This document shows, in pieces, positions 1-7,236 of a stretch of DNA of 9,931 bases. Numbering within the stretch: position 1 is the first letter of the stretch; each line of letters opens with the position of its first letter. This DNA is from an uncultured Bacteroidota bacterium (GTDB lineage Bacteria; Bacteroidota; Bacteroidia; UKL13-3). The DNA lies in contig CAIUEQ010000134.1 of the NCBI GenBank assembly GCA_903898215.1, positions 1 through 9,931 on the forward strand, written 5' to 3'. Under the pieces are notes generated by a model. It did not search any database, had not been told where the DNA came from, and saw only the letters and a list, made by a program, of their open reading frames with translations. The position numbers were made by a program, and so were the translations under genes.

Positions 1-2
1 AT

Positions 3-680
3 TATATTCATAACATGGCTGATATATTAAGTTCGTGCAATCATAAAATTACTCCAAAAAATATTACCGTTCTCGATATTGGTACTGGAGCAAATTGCGT
101 GTATCCGATTATTGGAAATAAAGAATATGGTTGGCATTTTGTTGGTAGTGATATTGACAAGGTTGCAATCCATTCAGCTAAAAAAATCATAGAAGAAAAT
201 AATTTAACCAATGCAATCGAATGTCGTTTGCAAAAATCGGCAACATCAATTTTTGGAAATATTATTAAGACAAACGAAGTTTTTGATCTTACAATTTGTA
301 ATCCACCCTTTCATTCATCTTTAACAGAAGCAGAAGCAGGAACAAAAAGAAAACTAAAAAATTTAGGAAGTAAGAAAGATAAAATTATTCTGAATTTTGG
401 TGGACAAAATGCTGAACTTTTTTGCGAAGGTGGCGAAGAAACTTTCGTAAAAAACATGATTGAAGAAAGTGCTAAAATTCCTGAAACTTGTTTTTGGTTT
501 TCAACTTTGATTTCTAAAAAATCTAATCTTGCCGGAGTATATCATTCTCTAAAAAACGTAAAAGCTTTTGATGTTAAAACTATTGAAATGACTCAGGGAA
601 ATAAAGTAAGCAGAATTGTTGCGTGGACATTTTTGAATAAAACCCAGCAAAAAGAATGGGCAAAAAATCGTTGGTTATAA
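3..680 (+). CDS. rlmF: 23S rRNA (adenine1618-N6)-methyltransferase RlmF, 5'-truncated by window edge
   Basis: RlmF methylates N6 of A1618 in 23S rRNA with S-adenosylmethionine. The open frame continues to the left edge, and the codons before the first ATG (position 15) read Y-I-H-N, matching the conserved YIHxLADLL segment of RlmF. That ATG is therefore an internal methionine, and roughly the first 80-100 residues lie outside the window. Counting from that Met, the SAM-binding motif I is DIGTGAN (21-27), with GSDID at 44-48 as the acidic motif after strand 2, and the catalytic NPPFH at 96-100, the signature of N6-adenine methyltransferases. The C-terminal part (WFSTLISKK, EMTQGNKVSRIVAWTF) also follows the family. 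The stop TAA (678-680) abuts the stop of the convergent HutD/Ves gene. Identity is secure; the METTL16-type fold is family knowledge. Confidence 0.93.
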   Translation, partial: YIHNMADILSSCNHKITPKNITVLDIGTGANCVYPIIGNKEYGWHFVGSDIDKVAIHSAKKIIEENNLTNAIECRLQKSATSIFGNIIKTNEVFDLTICNPPFHSSLTEAEAGTKRKLKNLGSKKDKIILNFGGQNAELFCEGGEETFVKNMIEESAKIPETCFWFSTLISKKSNLAGVYHSLKNVKAFDVKTIEMTQGNKVSRIVAWTFLNKTQQKEWAKNRWL

Positions 681-1259
681 ATAAATTTCTACTTCAACCA
701 ATTCAGCATATTCATTAGCATTTATTATAAATCCCTCTGTAGTATTTTCTCTTTTCATTAAAATAAAATCGTTTTGATTCAGCTCAACTTTCTTATTTGT
801 AAAAACAATCTCAACTTTTCCTTTCAACAAAAAATATCCAATAAAATCCTGGTTTTTTGTAAATGCTTTTGTGAAAGTTTGATTTGGATTTAAAATTACA
901 TTATGAAGATTTCCGCTACAATCTCCGTTTGTCATTAAATTAAAATCTGTGCATACACCAAAACCTTTTGTATTCCAATCACCTTGAAATACATCGGTAT
1001 CAAATTTCTTTAAAACTTTGGCGGATGCACCTTCGTGTTCAATTCTCAATTCACCATCAAGAATCATAATTACACGAGAAACACCCGGTAATTTTGTAAA
1101 TACCGATTCGTCATCTTTTACATTTGCCGAACTTATTCTGAACAAAAAATTTCTTTGCCCATAATTTGCATCTTCAGGGTAAATAAATAATTGGGTAGTT
1201 GACCCTCCACTCCACTCACTCTCAAACTGTTCAGATTTCGGAATAATTGATAGTTTCAA
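675..1259 (-). CDS. HutD/Ves family protein
   Basis: A 194-residue protein with the layout of the HutD/Ves family, a bicupin fold. Visible family features are the N-terminal W-S-G-G-x-T-T segment (about residues 16-22), the FLFRISSA strand (about 38-45), the FTKLPGVSRVIMILDGE stretch (about 54-70) and the TDFNLMT motif (about 104-110), which in E. coli Ves reads MDFNIMT. Ves of E. coli is a cold- and stress-related protein and HutD of pseudomonads modulates histidine utilisation; no biochemical activity is firmly established and no hut genes are visible here. The start is TTG at 1259: an in-frame TAA lies four codons upstream and the next in-frame ATG is far inside the conserved region, so TTG is the only start that keeps the family N-terminus. 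It converges on rlmF, overlapping it by 6 bp. Confidence 0.85.
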   Translation of the reverse strand: MKLSIIPKSEQFESEWSGGSTTQLFIYPEDANYGQRNFLFRISSANVKDDESVFTKLPGVSRVIMILDGELRIEHEGASAKVLKKFDTDVFQGDWNTKGFGVCTDFNLMTNGDCSGNLHNVILNPNQTFTKAFTKNQDFIGYFLLKGKVEIVFTNKKVELNQNDFILMKRENTTEGFIINANEYAELVEVEIYL

Positions 1260-1343
1260 TTTTATAGTTTATAAAGATTCAGATTCGATATTAATTAAAA
1301 TCACCGAATGCTCTTGAAACCCTTTTGTTAATTGGGAAATAAA

Positions 1344-1376
1344 ATATCCACAACAAACTTATTATTCTGTGGATTA
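1344..1376. promoter_or_regulatory. Inverted pair of DnaA-box-like 9-mers upstream of parE
   Basis: On the + strand 1344-1352 reads ATATCCACA, and on the - strand 1376-1368 reads TAATCCACA. Each differs from the DnaA consensus TTATCCACA at a single position. Together they form a perfect 7-bp inverted repeat (1346-1352 with 1368-1374) around a 15-bp AT-rich spacer. The pair lies in the 162-bp gap between the divergent HutD/Ves and parE genes, where promoters for both must lie. Binding by DnaA is inference. The site could equally be another dyad operator, a weak hairpin in the parE leader, or chance. I could not identify a convincing Bacteroidetes TTTG/TAnnTTTG promoter pair in this gap. Confidence 0.3.
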
Positions 1377-1421
1377 CCGAATATTGATTAGCGTTAATTT
1401 CACGCAGTTAAAATTTTGTGC

Positions 1422-3299
1422 ATGGCAGATAAAGAAACGAAAATAGTTTACGATGAAAGCAGCATTCGCTCACTAGATTGGCGCGAACATATCAGGCTGC
1501 GCCCGGGAATGTATATTGGTAAACTTGGTGATGGCTCGGCTCCCGATGACGGCATTTATGTGCTGATGAAAGAAACCATTGATAATTGCATTGATGAGCA
1601 TGTAATGGGTTTCGGAAAAACTATTGATATCAAGGTTCAGGATAACAAAGTTTTTATTCGGGATTACGGTCGTGGAATTCCTCTTGGAAAAGTGGTAGAA
1701 GTGGTTTCAAGAATAAATACCGGAGGAAAATATGATTCGAAAGCATTTCAAAAATCGGTTGGATTAAATGGTGTGGGAACAAAAGCGGTGAATGCCCTTT
1801 CAACTTATTTTAAAGTACAATCGTTCCGTGATGAAAAAACTAAGATTGCCGAATTTGATAAAGGCGACCTTATCAAAGAACATAATCTTCAAGCAACACT
1901 TGAACCTGATGGAACTGCGATAACTTTTATTGCCGATGATTCTATCTTCAAAAACTATCACTACATCCCTGAGTTCATCGAGAACCAAATGTGGAATTAT
2001 TGTTACCTCAATTCGGGCTTAACTTTAAATTATAACGACAAAAAATTCTATTCAAAAAATGGACTCCTCGATTTGCTCAAACGCAAAACCAACGAAGAAG
2101 AAATTCGATATCCTATTATTCATATAAAAGGAGAAGATATTGAAGTGGCTATCACTCACGAAAATTCCTATGGTGAAGAATATTATTCTTTCGTAAATGG
2201 GCAACATACCACACAAGGCGGAACGCATTTGTTGGCATTTCGTGAAGCATATGCAAAAACTATTAGGGAGTTTTATAAAAAAGAATTTGATCTCGCAGAT
2301 ATGCGTGCGTCAATTGTTGCGGCTGTGAGTTTACGTGTGCAAGAACCTGTTTTTGAATCACAAACAAAAACAAAATTGGGCTCCACCAACATGGGACCAA
2401 ACGACCCAACAATCAAAAATTTTATTACTGATTTCCTCAAAAAATCTTTAGACGATTTCCTTCATAAACATCCTGAAATTGCTGATGCTTTACTTAAACG
2501 CATTATGCAAAGTGAACGTGAACGTAAGGATATGGCTGGCATTAAAAAGCTGGCAAACGAACGTGCTAAAAAAGCAAGTTTGCACAACAAAAAATTGCGT
2601 GATTGTCGTGCGCATTATAATGAAGAAAAAGACGAAAAAAGATACAACACAACTTTATTTATAACCGAAGGAGATTCGGCAAGTGGTTCAATTACTAAGT
2701 CACGTAACGTTGAAACACAAGCTGTTTTTAGCTTGCGAGGTAAACCTTTAAATTGTTACGGACTTACAAAAAAAGTTGTCTATGAAAATGAAGAATTCAA
2801 CTTGCTTCAACATGCATTAAATATTGAAGAAGGAATTGAATACTTGCGATATAATCAAATTGTTATTGCCACCGATGCGGATGTGGACGGAATGCATATT
2901 CGTTTGTTGATGCTAACTTTTTTCCTTCAGTTTTTTCCTGATCTTGTAAAGAACGGACACTTGTATATTTTAGAAACTCCTTTGTTTCGTGTAAGAAATA
3001 AACAACAAACAATTTATTGTTATAATGAAGATGAAAAACAAAAAGCAATGGTGAAAATCGGCACCAAACCCGAGATTACACGATTTAAAGGATTGGGAGA
3101 AATTTCACCCGAAGAGTTCGGATTGTTTATCGGAGATAATATCAGATTGCAACCTGTTATTTTAAAACAGGAAGTAACCATTCAAAAATTACTCGAATAT
3201 TATATGGGCAAGAATACTTTAGAGAGACAAAATTTTATTATCGATAATTTGAGAGTAGAGAAAGATATTGTTGAAGAAAAAACACTGTCAGAATCATGA
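1422..3299 (+). CDS. parE: DNA topoisomerase IV subunit B (ParE)
   Basis: This is the ATPase/TOPRIM subunit of type IIA topoisomerase, 625 residues, pairing with ParC to decatenate chromosomes. Motifs in order from the ATG: Bergerat-fold E51-x3-N55, DYGRG (81-85), the GLNGVG ATP lid (114-119), the QTK loop (314-316), TOPRIM EGDSAS (416-421) and DADVDG (485-490) that hold the catalytic Mg ions, and FKGLGE (555-560). The absence of the large insert of proteobacterial GyrB, and the parC homologue downstream, favour ParE over GyrB. ATG at 1422 is chosen over an in-frame TTG at 1416, because MADKET and the following SIRSLDWREHIRLRPGMYIGK fit the family start. No Shine-Dalgarno is visible, as usual in Bacteroidota. 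The gene is intact, and its TGA stop sits at the edge of the repeat-like sequence flanking the next gene. Confidence 0.95.
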   Translation: MADKETKIVYDESSIRSLDWREHIRLRPGMYIGKLGDGSAPDDGIYVLMKETIDNCIDEHVMGFGKTIDIKVQDNKVFIRDYGRGIPLGKVVEVVSRINTGGKYDSKAFQKSVGLNGVGTKAVNALSTYFKVQSFRDEKTKIAEFDKGDLIKEHNLQATLEPDGTAITFIADDSIFKNYHYIPEFIENQMWNYCYLNSGLTLNYNDKKFYSKNGLLDLLKRKTNEEEIRYPIIHIKGEDIEVAITHENSYGEEYYSFVNGQHTTQGGTHLLAFREAYAKTIREFYKKEFDLADMRASIVAAVSLRVQEPVFESQTKTKLGSTNMGPNDPTIKNFITDFLKKSLDDFLHKHPEIADALLKRIMQSERERKDMAGIKKLANERAKKASLHNKKLRDCRAHYNEEKDEKRYNTTLFITEGDSASGSITKSRNVETQAVFSLRGKPLNCYGLTKKVVYENEEFNLLQHALNIEEGIEYLRYNQIVIATDADVDGMHIRLLMLTFFLQFFPDLVKNGHLYILETPLFRVRNKQQTIYCYNEDEKQKAMVKIGTKPEITRFKGLGEISPEEFGLFIGDNIRLQPVILKQEVTIQKLLEYYMGKNTLERQNFIIDNLRVEKDIVEEKTLSES

Positions 3300-3326
3300 T
3301 ATAATTGATTGAATGATTTCTTGATT
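3296..3326 (-). repeat. Left imperfect inverted flank of the GxxExxY gene
   Basis: Read on the - strand this stretch is a run of AATC-based units (AATCAAG, AAATCATT, CAATCAA, ATATCAT). It aligns in inverted orientation with 3756-3786 on the + strand, with 23 of about 30 positions matching and one single-base gap (my hand alignment). It begins at the parE stop codon. Both flanks are very AT-rich and built of short units, so some of the similarity could be compositional. Confidence 0.45.
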
Positions 3327-3352
3327 AAATATTGAACCTATAAAACAAACTC

Positions 3353-3745
3353 ATGTTACACTCAGAATTAACAAAACAAATCATCGGTTGTGCGATGAAA
3401 GTTCACAGCTTTCTTGGTAATGGTTTTCAGGAAGTGATCTATCAACGTTGTTTGGCAATCGAATTTGAAAAGAATGATATAACATTTGTCAGAGAAATGG
3501 AGATGCCAATCTATTATCATGAAATAAATGTTGGAACAAGAAGAGTTGATTTTTTTGTTGAGAACAAAATAATGGTTGAACTGAAGGCTGTAATACAATT
3601 GGAAGATGTTCATTTGGCACAAGCAATGAATTACGTTCAAGCATATAAAATGGAGATTGGATTATTGATAAATTTTGGTTCAAAAAGTTTAGATTTTAAG
3701 AGAGTACACAATAACAAATTATTAAATAAAACGATTGAGGAATAA
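3353..3745 (+). CDS. GxxExxY family protein (PD-(D/E)xK nuclease-like)
   Basis: A 130-residue protein of the GxxExxY family. The naming motif is complete: G24-F-Q-E27-V-I-Y30, after the amphipathic helix with AMKVHSFLGNG. A PD-(D/E)xK-type active site is visible as D66 (RRVDFFVENK) followed by E76-L-K78, so the fold's catalytic residues appear present; Q90 and NY (93-94) in the next helix are also family-like. No cellular function is established for this family; it is abundant in Bacteroidota, often in several copies per genome. Here it sits in the same orientation between parE (53-bp gap) and parC (50-bp gap), interrupting what is normally a tight pair, and is bounded by inverted repeat-like flanks. 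It may be co-transcribed with parE. The start ATG at 3353 gives the expected N-terminus. Nuclease activity and mobility are inference. Confidence 0.88.
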   Translation: MLHSELTKQIIGCAMKVHSFLGNGFQEVIYQRCLAIEFEKNDITFVREMEMPIYYHEINVGTRRVDFFVENKIMVELKAVIQLEDVHLAQAMNYVQAYKMEIGLLINFGSKSLDFKRVHNNKLLNKTIEE

Positions 3746-3746
3746 T

Positions 3747-3760
3747 TGATTTTAAAATCA
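3747..3760. repeat. 14-bp perfect palindrome after the GxxExxY stop
   Basis: TGATTTTAAAATCA is its own reverse complement and starts two bases after the TAA of the GxxExxY gene. It overlaps the start of the right flank array. It could be a weak operator-like dyad or part of the repeat structure; it has no GC stem and no T-tract, so it is not a convincing terminator. Confidence 0.4.
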
Positions 3761-3786
3761 TGAAATCCTAAATCAAGCAAATCAAG
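3756..3786 (+). repeat. Right imperfect inverted flank of the GxxExxY gene
   Basis: The + strand reads as consecutive units AATCATG, AAATCCT, AAATCAAGC, AAATCAAG, ending ten bases before the parC ATG. It mirrors the - strand reading of 3296-3326. The two arrays therefore point away from the gene on opposite strands, as terminal inverted repeats would. No target-site duplication was evident to me. Confidence 0.45.
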
Positions 3787-3795
3787 TTTCGGACA

Positions 3796-6528
3796 ATGGA
3801 CGAGGAAATAAATAATATTAACGAAAATTCAGAGCAAGATCACAGCATGATCAATGTGATTCCTGTGACTGGGTTATATGAGAATTGGTTTCTCGATTAC
3901 GCTTCGTATGTAATTTTGGAACGTGCGGTACCTGCTGTTGATGATGGAATGAAACCTGTGCAACGAAGAATTCTTCATGCCATGAAAGAAATGGATGACG
4001 GTCGTTTTAACAAGGTTGCAAATGTTATCGGGCAAACCATGCAATATCATCCACATGGTGATGCAGCAATTGGTGATGCGATGGTTGGTTTGGGGCAGAA
4101 AGATATCATGATTGAAACTCAGGGAAACTGGGGAGATGTGAGAACAGGAGATAGCGCTGCTGCAGCTCGTTATATTGAAGCACGCTTATCAAAATTTGCA
4201 CTTGAAGTTGCTTTCAATTATCAAACTACCAAATGGCAAAGTTCTTATGACGGAAGAAAAAAAGAACCGATAACTTTACCAATGAAATTCCCACTATTGA
4301 TTGCTCAAGGTGTAGAAGGAATTGCAGTTGGATTGGCAACAAAAATTCTTCCTCATAATTTCTGTGAAATTTTAAGAGCAGCAATTGATTGTGTGAAAGG
4401 AAAAACCGTTGACCTCTATCCTGATTTTTTAACAGGAGGAATGGTTGACGTGAGCAACTATAATAATGGTAGCAAAGGAGGAAAAGTTAGGGTTCGTGCA
4501 AAAATTGAAGAGGCTGATAAAAAAACTTTATTAATAAAAGATATTCCTTTCGGTACCACTACTACAAGTGTGATCGAATCCATTATCAAAGCAAACGATT
4601 CGGGAAAGATCAAAATCAAAAAAGTGATTGATAATACGGCAAAAGATGTTGAAATAGAAATTCAACTTGCTCCAGGAGTTTCGCCAGATATTACCATTGA
4701 TGCTTTGTATGCTTTTACCGATTGTGAGGTTTCTATTTCACCAAATGCTTGTGTGATTGTAAAAGACAAACCACAGTTTTTAGGTGTTCATGATCTGTTG
4801 AAATTATCTGTTGAAAGAACAAGCGAACTTTTAAAACTTGAACTTGAAATAAAACGTGGTGAGCTTGAAGAGCAATGGCATTTTTCATCACTCGAAAAAA
4901 TATTCATTGAGAAAAAAGTTTATCGCGATATTGAAGAGTGTGAAACTTTTGAAGCTGTGATTGAAACCATCTTTAAAGGAATGAACAAATTCAAAAAAAT
5001 GTTCAGACGCGAAATTACAGAAGATGATGTTTTAAGACTTACCGAAATAAAGATCAAACGCATTTCAAAATTCGACAGTTTTAAAGCTGACGAATTGATG
5101 CGCAGAATTGAAGAAGATTTAAAAAGTGTGAACAGCGATCTTCAAAATTTAAAACCCTATCAAATTAAATATTACGAAAATCTATTAAAGAAATATGGTA
5201 AAGGAAGAGAGCGCAAAACTGAGATCAAAACTTTTGATACCATCAATGCAAATACTGTTGCCATTGCTAATAAAAAATTATATGTAAACTTTAATGAAGG
5301 TTTTGTTGGAACAGGATTGAAGAATGACGAATACATTTGCGATTGCTCCGATATGGATGATATTATCATCTTCCGTAAAGATGGAAAAATGACGGTGAGC
5401 AAAGTTCAGGATAAATCATTCGTAGGTAAGGATATTTTGCATGTTGATGTGTTCAGGAAAAATGATGAACGAAAAATTTACAACATGATTTATCTCGATG
5501 GAAAAACTAAAACTTCGTATTCTAAACGTTTTGCAGTTTTAGGAATTACACGCGATAAAGAATACGATCTTACTCAAGGAAATGCAGGATCAAAAATTTT
5601 ATATTTCACATCAAACCCAAACAGTGAAGCGGAAGTTGTAAATATTACACTTAGTCCTCTATCCCATGCACGTAAGCTTTCATTCGATTACGATTTTGCC
5701 GAACTTGCTATAAAAGGCAGAAGCTCACAGGGGAATATTACAAGTAAATATCTCATCAAATCAATCAAGTTAAAATCAAAAGGTGGTTCAACTCTTGGTG
5801 GTAGAAAAATTTGGTATGATGATGTAATCGGAAGATTGAATGTTGATGGAAGAGGAAAATATGTTGGAGAGTTTGATACCAACGATGCCATTTTAGTGAT
5901 TTATAAAGATGGAACATACGAGCATACCAACTTCGAACTCACTAACCATTTTGAAGCTGAACAGGTTTTATTTATTGGCAAATATAAAAATGCTAGACCG
6001 GTAACCGCACTATATTATAACGAAAGAGAAAAAACATATTTCGTAAAACGTTTTCTAATAGAAACTCAGTCACTCAATAAAAAATTTCCTTTCATTCCTG
6101 AAGGAGAAAAAAACCGTGTGGTTATGGCAACAGATCAACTAATGCCTGTAATTATCATGGAACGTGGCGGAGAGAAAAAGAAAACTGCACGTATTAATGT
6201 TTCGGGTGCTGAAGTAAACACCGAAGATTCAATTAATCTTGCCGAATTTATTGAAGTGAAAGGTTGGAAAGCAATAGGAAATAAAATTGCCGGAAAAGAA
6301 TTTGTGAGCGTTGTGTTACTTCCTCCCGATCCTGAAACAGAAATTGAAGAAGAGGTAAAAGAAGATCTGGAAGCAGAAAAGCAAATACAATTGGTAAATG
6401 AAGAATTACTTATTGAAGAAGAGGAAAAAATAAAACGACTTTTAGAAGATGAACCTGAAATAGAAAAAAAGGTTGTCCCGAAAAATAAAAATCCTAAACC
6501 TGATTCAAATCAATCGACATTGTTTTAA
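3796..6528 (+). CDS. parC: DNA topoisomerase IV subunit A (ParC)
   Basis: This is the DNA breakage-reunion subunit of topoisomerase IV, 910 residues, partner of ParE. The winged-helix/tower part (about 25-480) has QRR (56-58), YHPHGD (84-89) and the catalytic Tyr126 preceded by Arg125 in the AAAARYIEARL block; GIAVGLATKILPHN is at 175-188. A coiled-coil tower follows at about 340-470. Residues about 485-840 are the beta-propeller C-terminal domain; it lacks the GyrA box QRRGGKG, with only degenerate KGGSTLGGRK in the region, supporting ParC over GyrA. Residues 845-910 form a Glu/Lys-rich, probably disordered tail ending QSTLF. At the position equivalent to E. coli GyrA Ser83 there is Ala90, while the Asp87 equivalent (D94) is kept. 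The ATG at 3796 has no Shine-Dalgarno. The gene is full length and intact. Confidence 0.95.
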   Translation: MDEEINNINENSEQDHSMINVIPVTGLYENWFLDYASYVILERAVPAVDDGMKPVQRRILHAMKEMDDGRFNKVANVIGQTMQYHPHGDAAIGDAMVGLGQKDIMIETQGNWGDVRTGDSAAAARYIEARLSKFALEVAFNYQTTKWQSSYDGRKKEPITLPMKFPLLIAQGVEGIAVGLATKILPHNFCEILRAAIDCVKGKTVDLYPDFLTGGMVDVSNYNNGSKGGKVRVRAKIEEADKKTLLIKDIPFGTTTTSVIESIIKANDSGKIKIKKVIDNTAKDVEIEIQLAPGVSPDITIDALYAFTDCEVSISPNACVIVKDKPQFLGVHDLLKLSVERTSELLKLELEIKRGELEEQWHFSSLEKIFIEKKVYRDIEECETFEAVIETIFKGMNKFKKMFRREITEDDVLRLTEIKIKRISKFDSFKADELMRRIEEDLKSVNSDLQNLKPYQIKYYENLLKKYGKGRERKTEIKTFDTINANTVAIANKKLYVNFNEGFVGTGLKNDEYICDCSDMDDIIIFRKDGKMTVSKVQDKSFVGKDILHVDVFRKNDERKIYNMIYLDGKTKTSYSKRFAVLGITRDKEYDLTQGNAGSKILYFTSNPNSEAEVVNITLSPLSHARKLSFDYDFAELAIKGRSSQGNITSKYLIKSIKLKSKGGSTLGGRKIWYDDVIGRLNVDGRGKYVGEFDTNDAILVIYKDGTYEHTNFELTNHFEAEQVLFIGKYKNARPVTALYYNEREKTYFVKRFLIETQSLNKKFPFIPEGEKNRVVMATDQLMPVIIMERGGEKKKTARINVSGAEVNTEDSINLAEFIEVKGWKAIGNKIAGKEFVSVVLLPPDPETEIEEEVKEDLEAEKQIQLVNEELLIEEEEKIKRLLEDEPEIEKKVVPKNKNPKPDSNQSTLF

Positions 6529-6567
6529 GGAATTAATTGCAATTATGAAACATAACTTAAATTACTC

Positions 6568-7108
6568 ATGTCAAAGAAAACAACAAATGAATTATTACTT
6601 GCTGATGAAGTTTTAATAAATAAAATCTATTTAATCAAAGGACAAAAAGTTATGCTTGACAGAGATCTGGCTGAACTTTTCGGAACTATTCCTATTCGGT
6701 TAAGAGAACAGGTTAAACGTAATATTGATAGGTTTCCTAAGAATTTTATGTTTCAACTTACCGAAAAAAGAAACAGCAATCATGGTATCGCAAAATGCGA
6801 TACCTTCCAAACAACATTTAGGAGGTTCGTTACCCTTGGTATTTACCGAACATGGAGTTTTGATGCTGGCAAATGTTTTGAAAAATAAAACTGCAGTGCA
6901 AGTTAGTATTCGCATCATTGAGGTATTTGTAAAACTTCGTGAAATGCTTTTAACTCATAAAGATATTTTATTGAAGCTGGAGGAAATGGAAAAGAAAATT
7001 GGCAAGCAGGATACTAAAATAAAACTTGTTTTTGATTACCTAAATCAATTTATCAAACAGCAAGAAAAACCAAGAAAGATGATCGGTTTTAGGAATGACA
7101 AAAAATAA
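6568..7108 (+). pseudogene. ORF6N-domain protein gene with a +1 frameshift
   Basis: The first frame (from ATG 6568) encodes the typical ORF6N N-terminus: LLADEVLINKIYLIKGQKVMLDRDLAELFG, then EQVKRNIDRFPKNFMFQLTEK, after which the family sequence is lost and the frame stops at 6888. The rest of the family (GGSLPLVFTEHGVLMLANVL, then REMLLTHKDILLKLEEMEKKIG and a C-terminal KMIGFRNDKK) continues in the +1 frame to the TAA ending at 7108. Removing one A from the A6 run at 6764-6769 joins both parts as TEKETAIMVSQ and gives an intact 179-residue protein of normal family length. ORF6N is a KilA-N-like putative DNA-binding domain of phage and accessory genes; the cellular role is unknown. It could be a recent pseudogene, a sequencing error, or a gene read by transcriptional slippage. 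Confidence 0.85.
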
Positions 7109-7148
7109 AATTTCTTTCAAAAAACTCGAAGTTGTTTTTAAAAAATTA

Positions 7149-7236
7149 ATTGTCATGTCGAGCGGAGTCGAGACATTGTCCATTTAAAGCATAGTGCTTA
7201 TAAATACATATTCTCGACTCCGCTCGAATTGACAAT
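7149..7236. repeat. Large inverted repeat between convergent genes (TCGAGCGGAGTCGAGA type)
   Basis: The arms are 7149-7173 and 7212-7236, 25 bases each with 23 complementary positions and no gap; the inner 16 are perfect. The 38-base loop contains a smaller hairpin (AAGCA 7187-7191 with TGCTT 7195-7199). A partial further copy of the right-arm end, TCGAACTGACAA, lies at 7246-7257 and matches 7224-7235 at 11 of 12 bases. The arms are much richer in G+C than the surroundings. From memory this core resembles interspersed palindromic elements common between Bacteroidetes genes. It sits in the only gap between the ORF6N gene (+) and the EF-G-like gene (-), so as RNA it could end transcription from both sides, but it lacks a clear T-tract. 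Confidence 0.8.

Noticed and set aside
15..17. ATG as the start of rlmF
   Set aside because: The upstream in-frame codons YIHN match the conserved YIHxLADLL segment, so the Met is internal and the gene is cut by the window edge.
1416..1418. TTG as the start of parE
   Set aside because: An ATG two codons later gives the usual family N-terminus MADK; no ribosome-binding site favours the TTG.
1260..1421. Replication origin near the DnaA-like boxes
   Set aside because: Only two imperfect boxes, no clustered repeats and no dnaA, dnaN or other origin-linked genes in the window.
6534..6545. 12-bp palindrome TAATTGCAATTA between parC and the ORF6N gene
   Set aside because: AT-rich, short and without partner sites; likely by chance, though an operator cannot be excluded.
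6763..6771. Programmed -1 frameshift at A6G in the ORF6N gene
   Set aside because: The A AAA AAG heptamer is out of register with the zero frame (codons are GAA AAA AGA) and the needed shift is +1, so a dnaX-type site does not apply; transcriptional slippage remains possible.
7119..7138. Possible terminator after the ORF6N gene
   Set aside because: The hairpin AAAAAACT/AGTT-G-TTTT has a single G-C pair and a bulged G; too weak to call.
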